Positions 1-5,799 of a stretch of DNA of 18,036 nt are shown piece by piece. The position numbers were made by a program, and so were the translations under genes. This stretch comes from an uncultured Eubacterium sp. (GTDB lineage Bacteria > Bacillota > Clostridia > Lachnospirales > Lachnospiraceae), in contig CAJTVR010000085.1 of the NCBI GenBank assembly GCA_910580075.1, forward strand, positions 3,310-21,345. Reading direction: 5' to 3'. Under the pieces are notes generated by a model that was not told where the DNA came from, did not search any database, and saw only the letters and a program-made list of their open reading frames with translations. Every line of letters begins with the position of its first letter. The first letter of the stretch is position 1.

Positions 1-1
1 A

Positions 2-197
2 GCGAGCGGAGTCATGATAAACCCGTGCAGCAGGAACATGAGCCGGTGGAGTTTTGGAAAGCGAGCGGAGTCATGATAAACCCGTGCAGCAGGAACATGA
101 GCCGGTGGAGTTTTAGAAGCGTGCAAAGTCATGATAAGTCCGTGCAGCCGGGCCATAAGCCGGTGGAGTTTTAGAAGCGTGCGGAGTCGTGATAAAG
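2..197. repeat. 58-59 bp tandem repeat array, about 3.4 copies, cut by window edge
   Basis: Units start at 2, 61, 119 and 177. Units 1 and 2 are nearly identical (59 and 58 bp). Unit 3 has diverged, and unit 4 is broken off after about 21 bp, where unrelated sequence begins. Each unit contains GTCATGATAA near its start and CCGGTGGAGTTTT near its end. The units abut directly with no unique spacers. Frame 1 is open from position 1 to a TAG at 172-174, so part of the array could be the 3' end of a gene lying upstream of the window. The array may well continue leftwards. Confidence 0.85.
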
Positions 198-255
198 CCA
201 GGTTTCAGACATAAAACAGGAATTTTTGAAATATATATAGAAAAAAGGATATCGG

Positions 256-311
256 GTAACAGTTCAGCCTGTTGCGTATGAAACTTCAGGCTTTTCTGTT
301 ACAGTTTTTTT
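256..311 (+). terminator. Terminator-like hairpin just before the phosphoesterase gene
   Basis: GTAACAG (256-262) pairs with CTGTTAC (296-302), and GCCTG (267-271) pairs with CAGGC (287-291), with an internal mismatch of four bases on each side. A run of seven T follows at 305-311. It is either the intrinsic terminator of an upstream gene or, because the next start codon lies only three bases after the T run, a leader attenuator for that gene. An AT-rich stretch at 211-246 could hold a promoter, but I could not find a well-spaced -35/-10 pair there. Confidence 0.6.
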
Positions 312-314
312 ATT

Positions 315-1148
315 ATGAGCTTTTTTATGCGCATGGATACATCTTTTCAACAGGCGCTAAAACTGCCGCTTGGTGCAGATTCCAGATATATTCTGTTCAG
401 TGACTGCCACAGAGGGGAGGGCAGGGCAGATGACAATTTTCTGAAAAACGAACTGATTTATCTTACGGCTCTGAAATATTATTATAACTGTGGGTTTACC
501 TGTCTGGAACTCGGGGACGGGGATGAACTGTGGGAAAACCGGTCAATGAAAAAAATAAAAGAAATGCATCCCCACAGTTTTGAGATGCTTGAAAAATATT
601 ACCGTTCAGGCCGGATGTATCTGGTGTATGGAAATCATGATATGATCAAAAAAGAGGCGGGAGAGCAGCTTTTCTGGCCGGATGTACGTTTTTATCCAGG
701 CATTGTGCTCGAAGATCCAATGCTGCACAAAAAACTGTTTCTGACTCACGGGCATCAGGCAGAGGTCATGAACAGCAGGTTCTGGAAAATAAACCGCTTT
801 CTGGTGCGTTATTTGTGGAGGCCGCTGGAACTTCTGGGGGTTCCGGACCCGACCAGTGCAGCAAAAAACAATACGCGCAAAGAACGAACGGAAAAACGGC
901 TGACAGCATGGGCTGTAAAACAAAATCTGATTCTGATTACAGGACATACGCACCGGCCAATGGCCGGATCTGAGAAATCGCCTTATTTTAATACCGGAAG
1001 CTGCGTACATCCGGGAGGAATTACAGGGATAGAAATTGAAAACAGGTGTATTGTGCTGGTGAAGTGGCTGCTCGGGACGAAAAACGATCAGACAGTTTAT
1101 GTAAAAAGAGAAGTTTTGGGGGAGAAGGTGCAGATCAGGGAGTGCTGA
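315..1148 (+). CDS. Calcineurin-like metallophosphoesterase (UDP-diacylglucosamine hydrolase-like fold)
   Basis: The 277-residue protein has the full two-metal phosphoesterase signature in order: D30-x-H32 in LFSDCH, D68 in LGDGDE, GNHD at 106-109, H145 in THGH, and GHTH at 210-213 with H211 and H213. The fold and spacing resemble LpxH-type UDP-2,3-diacylglucosamine hydrolases. A Clostridium has no lipid A, so the real substrate is unknown; a phosphodiester or nucleotide-type substrate is only a family-level guess. No signal peptide is evident, so it is probably cytosolic. The start is uncertain. ATG codons at 315, 327 and 333 are all in frame and none has a clear ribosome binding site. The good GGGGAGG at 414-420 lies inside the gene, since starting after it would remove the first metal motif. 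It stands alone, between two repeat regions. Confidence 0.88.
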   Translation: MSFFMRMDTSFQQALKLPLGADSRYILFSDCHRGEGRADDNFLKNELIYLTALKYYYNCGFTCLELGDGDELWENRSMKKIKEMHPHSFEMLEKYYRSGRMYLVYGNHDMIKKEAGEQLFWPDVRFYPGIVLEDPMLHKKLFLTHGHQAEVMNSRFWKINRFLVRYLWRPLELLGVPDPTSAAKNNTRKERTEKRLTAWAVKQNLILITGHTHRPMAGSEKSPYFNTGSCVHPGGITGIEIENRCIVLVKWLLGTKNDQTVYVKREVLGEKVQIREC

Positions 1149-1246
1149 AAGTTATGTTTTGACTGAATGTGCAGCGGCAGCTTTTTGGGAATCTGGCAGC
1201 GGTTTCTTTATAGGTTTTCGTGCGTTAATGCTTGAAAAATCTGTTA

Positions 1247-1311
1247 CCCGAACGCCAGGCAGATAAATTTTCTCCTTTTTCTGTTCTGTTTGAGATCAGT
1301 AAGAAATTCTA
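1247..1311. repeat. Dispersed structured repeat, copy 1
   Basis: This 65 bp segment matches 17786-17850 without gaps at 53 of 65 positions by my count. Both begin CCCG(A/G)ACGCCAGGC and end CAGTAAGAAATTCTA. Here CAGGCAGA (1256-1263) pairs with TCTGTTTG (1285-1292) using two G-U pairs. In the other copy the same stem is CAGGCGGA/TCCGCCTG, so the sequence differences preserve pairing. It is probably a structured intergenic repeat. It lies in the 339 bp between the phosphoesterase and the regulator; I see nothing definite at 1149-1246. Confidence 0.75.
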
Positions 1312-1370
1312 TGCAGTCACAGAAAAAGTTTTCCTGCCTGGCTGGTACCAGACGTATTTTATGAGCATAT

Positions 1371-1435
1371 CCGGATGCCGGTTTCCGGGCATGCCGAAGC
1401 ATGGCAGCGGATGCTTAATCTGCCGTGGCATCCGG
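1371..1435. repeat. 9 bp perfect inverted repeat with 47-base interior
   Basis: CCGGATGCC (1371-1379) pairs perfectly with GGCATCCGG (1427-1435). The GC-rich interior contains further short self-complementary pieces. No T run follows on either strand, so it is not a typical intrinsic terminator. Together with the repeat at 1247-1311 it fills most of the gap between the two convergent genes and may be part of the same structured element. Confidence 0.55.
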
Positions 1436-1487
1436 TTAACCATACTTTTCGGCAAATGATATAACTATGCAAAATTTTAATTATGCT

Positions 1488-2453
1488 CTAATGCTCATCA
1501 GCATAAATCACATAACAGTTTGATGCAATATACCGCAGCGATGCATTATAAGAATGAAAACGGTCTTTCCAGAATGTTACAGCAGCCGTTTTATTACCGT
1601 TAAATTTAGAAAACTCATTTATCATCTCTGAAATCTGATGATAAATAGCAAAATATTGATCTTGTGTAATTGAAAGGGTTTCGAGGGCGACAGGTTCCGC
1701 CTGGCAGAAAATATTTGGACGGAGTTTATAAAAAATATTATCAATCAGAGCACATGCCTGTTCAAAGTCCTGTTTTTCTAAATCAAAGAGCGGCTCTAAT
1801 ATAAAAAGATCTTTTAATTCGCTGTTTAAATAACGGTCTAATCTTTTGGCTAGAATGATATTGTCAACGGCATCGTATATTTTACGTGTGGCAGCCGTTT
1901 TCTGCTTAATTCGAAGCTGTACAAGGCTGTCTGTAAAATCCATGTATCTGTCATACACTTCGTCACTGATTTTATTTTCATGAAAGCCGCACAATAAATC
2001 ATCTAAAACCATATACCATTCACTGCCCGCAGCATGCTGAAACCGAGTCAGAAAATGAAGTGTTTCATCAATTAGTGCATCTTCATAGGAAGAGGCATTA
2101 AATGGGTGGATTTTAGGCGAAACAGGTTTTTCTTTGTGCAGGAGTTCGCTTTCTACATATGCAGCGGCAGTATCTGTAAGTGAATAAAATTTAGAACGTC
2201 CTGTCCGTTCGCTTTGTAATAGCTGTGGCTGAATCGTTTCCAGTTTGCTTATAATGTTGCTCAGACTGGCAGGGGAGGTATGAATCGTTGCAGCCAGAGA
2301 TTTCTGCTGCATTCCGGGAGATTCATACAGAGCTTGTAAAATAGCATTTCCCTGTCTGGAAAGCGAAGCTTTTAAAATAGTGACAGTTTCATTTGTAAGA
2401 GTACTGTCATTGTTCGTAAAGATTTCTTCTGTACGGTAAGCTCCCATTATCAT
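1488..2453 (-). CDS. MarR-like winged-helix transcriptional regulator with uncharacterised C-terminal domain
   Basis: Residues about 30-105 of this 321-residue protein form a winged helix-turn-helix. Its recognition-helix region is SLAATIHTSPASLSNIISKL (52-71), followed by a wing-like RTGRSKFYSLTD, the pattern of MarR/ArsR-type DNA-binding domains. The remaining 210 or so residues are helical and I do not recognise them; they could be a sensor or oligomerisation domain. The ATG at 2453 has AAGGAGGG six bases upstream, which settles the start over the Met two codons later. It has its own promoter (2529-2557, minus strand). It is divergent from the PRTase/HD-HSP90 cassette, so it is a candidate regulator of that cassette, but this rests on position only. 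I see no clear terminator after its stop. Confidence 0.75.
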   Translation of the reverse strand: MIMGAYRTEEIFTNNDSTLTNETVTILKASLSRQGNAILQALYESPGMQQKSLAATIHTSPASLSNIISKLETIQPQLLQSERTGRSKFYSLTDTAAAYVESELLHKEKPVSPKIHPFNASSYEDALIDETLHFLTRFQHAAGSEWYMVLDDLLCGFHENKISDEVYDRYMDFTDSLVQLRIKQKTAATRKIYDAVDNIILAKRLDRYLNSELKDLFILEPLFDLEKQDFEQACALIDNIFYKLRPNIFCQAEPVALETLSITQDQYFAIYHQISEMINEFSKFNGNKTAAVTFWKDRFHSYNASLRYIASNCYVIYADEH

Positions 2454-2525
2454 ATGATGCCCTCCTTTCTGTATAAATCTGCCGTCAGCAGTCTGCCTGC
2501 CATGTGATTCTGCTTTTGTGATAAA

Positions 2526-2536
2526 GATATCATATC
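2526..2536. promoter_or_regulatory. Palindrome over the regulator's -10 box
   Basis: GATATCATATC is a perfect palindrome around a single central base and overlaps the -10 box of the minus-strand promoter. A wider TGATA/TATCA pair (2519-2523 and 2533-2537) overlaps it. It could be an autoregulatory operator. In AT-rich DNA such palindromes also arise by chance. Confidence 0.25.
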
Positions 2537-2557
2537 AAAAAATGAATTATCTGACAA
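2529..2557 (-). promoter_or_regulatory. Sigma-A promoter of the winged-helix regulator
   Basis: Read on the minus strand: TTGTCA (2557-2552), a 17-base spacer, then TATGAT (2534-2529). Both boxes match consensus at five of six positions and the spacing is optimal. Transcription would begin near 2522, giving a leader of about 70 bases. Confidence 0.65.
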
Positions 2558-3022
2558 CTGTTAATGTGAAAATTCATTGCAAAATTTTTACAATTTATTT
2601 AAGAAAATGAACAGATGTACTTTTTTGGAGGATTTTAAAGATTTTTTAGCTTATGACAAATGTAAAATATAATTCAAATATATTATAATGACAGAAAAGA
2701 ATTATACATATACAAAGAATTAATAGAAGTAATGAATGAAACATGGAAGGGTGAATTATTATTTTTAAAAGGTTAACAATTTGTTTTGATTACATTATTA
2801 AGTAATGAATAATAAAGAGATAGAAATGAAATTTTTATATATAAAGTACAGAAATCTACTGTCTGGATAGTAGATGATGCGTAATCCTCAATACTCAATA
2901 GAACAAATAAATAACTATAGAATACCTTTTAATATGCAGATTATTCATGAAGAAAAAGATGATTTTATATCTAAGTATATTTTAAACCACTATTTTTTAA
3001 TAAGATTTTTTCAGTTTTATAC
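2558..3022. other. Very AT-rich intergenic stretch without a convincing gene
   Basis: Only 10 of 60 bases at 2641-2700 are G or C, far lower than in the flanking genes. It contains several chance-like TATAAT strings (for example 2684-2689) without good -35 boxes, and a small hairpin ATCTACT/AGTAGAT (2854-2860 and 2869-2875). Apart from the short open frame at 2874 I see no gene. Such composition is common at the upstream edge of horizontally acquired cassettes. Confidence 0.5.
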
Positions 3023-3053
3023 TAGAGCATGTTTGAAAAATACTTTCCGTTAG
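2874..3053 (+). other. Possible 59-residue open frame interrupted by the MITE-like element
   Basis: An ATG at 2874 opens a frame of 59 codons ending at TAG 3051-3053. The first 50 codons or so lie in unique AT-rich DNA and encode a peptide with charged and aromatic residues, starting MMRNPQYSIEQ. The last codons fall inside the MITE-like element that begins at 3023. There is no good ribosome binding site, and the start codon lies in a small hairpin. It may be the remains of a small gene cut by the insertion, or a chance frame. I recognise no family. Confidence 0.15.
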
Positions 3054-3171
3054 AATGGTTTGTGGAGGATTTATCCCCCATTTATGAGACAGATCAGACT
3101 ATGCTGATGAAATGTATTCACAGCAAAGCGGAGAGTACAGATTGCGGGAAAGATTTTTCAAACATACTCTA
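3023..3171. mobile_element. 149 bp MITE-like element with 19 bp terminal inverted repeats
   Basis: TAGAGCATGTTTGAAAAAT (3023-3041) is repeated inverted at 3153-3171 with one mismatch. Similarity continues inward, CTTTCCG on the left against CTTTCCCG on the right, with one base inserted. If the outer TA pairs are target duplications, this fits the TA-targeting habit of Tc1/mariner-IS630 elements, but TA is itself palindromic and could belong to the repeat. The element contains a 47-codon open frame running from one end to the other (ATG 3029, TAA 3170-3172) with no ribosome binding site. This may be a transposase remnant or accidental. It lies just upstream of the cassette promoter. Confidence 0.6.
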
Positions 3172-3193
3172 AGCCGGCAGATGAATGATACAT

Positions 3194-3222
3194 TTGTCAG
3201 CGCTTAGATAAAAATATTTAAT
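3194..3222 (+). promoter_or_regulatory. Probable promoter of the PRTase/HD-HSP90 cassette
   Basis: TTGTCA (3194-3199), a 17-base spacer and TTTAAT (3217-3222), each matching consensus at five of six positions. A start near 3229 would leave a leader of about 20 bases that still includes the AGGAGG at 3238-3243. The promoter begins only 22 bases after the MITE-like element, so the insertion replaced or displaced whatever lay directly upstream. Confidence 0.5.
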
Positions 3223-3248
3223 AAAAAAGTTTTTGCAGGAGGAAAAAT

Positions 3249-5138
3249 ATGACAGGATGGCAGCAGTTTGCACAGACGCGGTATGGATATCAGCTCAGCA
3301 GATTTTTTGAAAAATTAAATGCCGAAATTGCAGACATTACCAGCAATCCCGATATGCAGGATGGTATATTGATTTTAAATACAAAGAAGGGATACTGGTT
3401 ATATAAAGTATATGAACGGGAGGAAGCTGCCCGGCCTGTCCAGGTATGCAGTGACCGTTACGCACAAAAACTGATGGATTATTCGGTTCTGCATAACAAA
3501 CTCATTTATCTGGTAGACGATACGCTGATTCATGGAAACGGCCTGTTTCACACGTACAGACTTTTGACAGAGAAAATAGAAGATCACCGGTATATCTGTC
3601 CAATTGTATTTGCTTTGCACGAAAATATTGATTTGAAAGAACGTGCAGAAAGTACAGATGGAATAGAACATGAGTTTTGGAGCAGTCTGCAGTACTATGT
3701 TAAGATGACTGACCAGCAGATAGGTGAATTCTGCGTCAGTGTGACAGATTTGCTGCACAGCGCCGGGATTCCTTATGTCATAGATCTCCCTTATCTGAAA
3801 GATGAAAATTATAGTAATAATAAAACAAATTTTGAGATACAAATGACGAAGCAGCAGTTCGAGGAGATGAAAAAAGAAACAGATTTGTGGAAGTTTTGTC
3901 CGAATTCCCTGCAGGTTCTGGATGTGGAGTTTTTGCGGGGATTTACGATTCATATGAAAGATGAACCGCTGCTGGCAGCAGTCAGAGACTGTTTTATTGA
4001 CTTTACAGTGACAGGCACATATATAGAAGACGGGGAAGAAAATGTGCGTGCTGTTTTTGTGCCGTTTGCAATGGCAAAGTCAGTTACAAGGGAACGGATG
4101 GAACAGCTCTGGAATCTGTTTGCGGAAAGTATTTCCATAAAGCCTGACATAAAGCTGACAGATGATTCAATAGAAGATGAAGTTTCTGACCGCATGCTGG
4201 TCAGGGGTTACCGGGAGTGTATTTATTTTCTCAGTATGGTTATTGCGGAACGTTTTAAGAAACATTTAAAGGAAGTAACAGGTATTTCGCTTGTCTATGA
4301 TAATGAAATTATCAAAGAACATTTTCCGGGCAATTTTGTAAAACGGGCAGAAGCGATGGAGGAAAAGCTGAAGTCTGAACCAGATACGATAGAACGTAAA
4401 CTTTTGAAACTTGCGGACACTGTGATACCAGAAAGGGTAATGAATGATATCGTGAATAGTTCACTGGAAGTGAATAATTATATATTGGAAAACAGCCAGA
4501 GAGAAGATACGGACAGGAAGCAGCAAAAGGAAAATTATGATGCAGAAAAAGCTGATAAAATTATTTTAAGTAAGATTTTAGAGCAGAGAACGGATGTGCT
4601 GGAAGGAAAAAAGCTAAGGCTGCTGGAAGCTGGCAGCATATACAGGCTGTTTGAGGATAAATTCTCTTTCAGGGACAATATAGAAGAACGATATGCGCAG
4701 TCGCAGAATATGATATCCTTTCTGATGGCGAGTTTATTTGGCAACCGTCTATGGGTCAGCAGAAATAAAAAAGTGATTTTAAAAGGATTCCGGTATGGAG
4801 AAAACAGTGACCTGGCGCTTACATTCCTGAACAGGGGATTTTACTGGGCAGTTGTTTTAATGTCCGAAAAAAAAGGAAAAGAAGCGATGAAAGGGTTTTA
4901 TGACCGTTTCATATATGATTTACGTGATTTATTTTCCAGGAGAGGTTTATTTGACAGTTATATAACAGAAGAAAATTTTCAGGAAAATAATCAATATTTT
5001 AAAAACGTGGTTCAGAATGATTTACATCTTTATAATAAATCATTCTATTTTAGGCCGTATTACCGTGGAGAACTGCCAAAATCAGAGATCAGGGTTATGA
5101 ACGAAATAGAAGATTTTGTGGCAAATACAGGATACTAG
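3249..5138 (+). CDS. Phosphoribosyltransferase-like protein of a putative conflict system (PRTase-CE type)
   Basis: In this 629-residue protein residues 84-103 contain LIYLVDDTLIHGNGL, a divergent form of the class I PRTase PRPP-binding motif. The hydrophobic strand and paired aspartates (D90, D91) are kept, but the usual TTGGT loop is replaced by HGNG. CSDRY (67-71) and AGIPYVIDLPYL (172-183) fit the N-terminal PRTase-like domain of about 250 residues seen in predicted conflict-system proteins (PRTase-CE, named from memory). The remaining 370 or so residues are helical, charged and unrecognised. Cytosolic, with no membrane segment. The start is fixed by AGGAGG six bases upstream. It is the first gene of a coupled three-gene unit whose third gene is an HD-HSP90 fusion. 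It may make or use a nucleotide from PRPP, or may bind nucleotide without catalysis, given the altered loop. Confidence 0.7.
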   Translation: MTGWQQFAQTRYGYQLSRFFEKLNAEIADITSNPDMQDGILILNTKKGYWLYKVYEREEAARPVQVCSDRYAQKLMDYSVLHNKLIYLVDDTLIHGNGLFHTYRLLTEKIEDHRYICPIVFALHENIDLKERAESTDGIEHEFWSSLQYYVKMTDQQIGEFCVSVTDLLHSAGIPYVIDLPYLKDENYSNNKTNFEIQMTKQQFEEMKKETDLWKFCPNSLQVLDVEFLRGFTIHMKDEPLLAAVRDCFIDFTVTGTYIEDGEENVRAVFVPFAMAKSVTRERMEQLWNLFAESISIKPDIKLTDDSIEDEVSDRMLVRGYRECIYFLSMVIAERFKKHLKEVTGISLVYDNEIIKEHFPGNFVKRAEAMEEKLKSEPDTIERKLLKLADTVIPERVMNDIVNSSLEVNNYILENSQREDTDRKQQKENYDAEKADKIILSKILEQRTDVLEGKKLRLLEAGSIYRLFEDKFSFRDNIEERYAQSQNMISFLMASLFGNRLWVSRNKKVILKGFRYGENSDLALTFLNRGFYWAVVLMSEKKGKEAMKGFYDRFIYDLRDLFSRRGLFDSYITEENFQENNQYFKNVVQNDLHLYNKSFYFRPYYRGELPKSEIRVMNEIEDFVANTGY

Positions 5139-5150
5139 AGGACAGAAGGA

Positions 5151-5792
5151 ATGATAGACGAGAATACAATTGGGAAATATGTATCAAAATACGGAGAGAT
5201 CGAATATGAGCAGAATCCAGATACAGACGATACGGCATGGAGGAGAATCAAAGACCTGGAATTATTTGCCGGGGTGATTTTTATAACATTAAAAAGATCT
5301 GAAGAGCTTGCGGGAACAGAAAAAGATTTATCAGCAATTAAAAAAGTGCTGAGAGAAAAATTTCTGGAACCAATATCTTCAAAAGAATATGATATTTGTT
5401 ATTGTCTGCCGGGATTGAATGAAGATGTGTGGGACCCGTATCCTATTCGTTTGTTTTGGGCTGTATGCATGGCTGAAAAACACAAAGAGGAACTGGTTAG
5501 AAATTTTGTTAGATTGTATTTATGTTATCATATGAATAAAGATTCGAATTATGTAAGGGATTCGATTATAGAAATAAAGGAGTCTTTGGATAAAAACTGG
5601 ATAGACCGAATCAAACTCATCTACGATAAGTATAGCAGAGGTACGTATGGCAGAGGTAAGCATGGCGGGAGTCATGCTTTGGACGAGGAATGCCGTAATA
5701 TGGATAATTTCATGAATAATGCGGATAAACCGGTTCCTGCAGTTTATCATCAGATGTTGAAAAATTATGTGAATACTCAGCAGAAAGGATAG
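5151..5792 (+). CDS. Uncharacterised helical protein, middle gene of the PRTase/HD-HSP90 cassette
   Basis: I recognise no family in this 213-residue protein. It is predicted to be soluble and mostly helical, with no signal peptide or membrane segment. Visible points are an aromatic, acidic stretch GLNEDVWDPYPIRLFWAV (about 89-106) and a short glycine- and basic-rich segment GTYGRGKHGGSHA (about 164-176) that comes from an imperfect direct repeat in the DNA (5639-5668). It starts 12 bases after the PRTase-like gene. AGAGGA (5137-5142), overlapping the end of that gene's stop codon, serves as its ribosome binding site, and its own stop overlaps the ribosome binding site of the next gene. Strict coupling suggests a subunit or adaptor of the same system, but no function can be assigned. 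Confidence 0.8.
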   Translation: MIDENTIGKYVSKYGEIEYEQNPDTDDTAWRRIKDLELFAGVIFITLKRSEELAGTEKDLSAIKKVLREKFLEPISSKEYDICYCLPGLNEDVWDPYPIRLFWAVCMAEKHKEELVRNFVRLYLCYHMNKDSNYVRDSIIEIKESLDKNWIDRIKLIYDKYSRGTYGRGKHGGSHALDEECRNMDNFMNNADKPVPAVYHQMLKNYVNTQQKG

Positions 5793-5799
5793 GATAAAC

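Noticed and set aside
2..197. CRISPR array
   Set aside because: The repeated units abut directly and have no unique spacers of uniform length; no cas genes are in the window.
606..1010. 134-residue minus-strand open frame
   Set aside because: It is antisense to the conserved phosphoesterase motifs and has no family features of its own.
1232..1459. 75-residue plus-strand open frame
   Set aside because: It lies over the dispersed structured repeat and the 1371-1435 inverted repeat, with no ribosome binding site. The frame is explained by repeat DNA.
2661..2689. Plus-strand promoter ending in TATAAT
   Set aside because: The -35 box (TGTAAA) is poor and the DNA is so AT-rich that TATAAT is expected by chance.
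3029..3172. 47-residue gene
   Set aside because: It coincides exactly with the MITE-like element and has no ribosome binding site; kept only as a note in that element.
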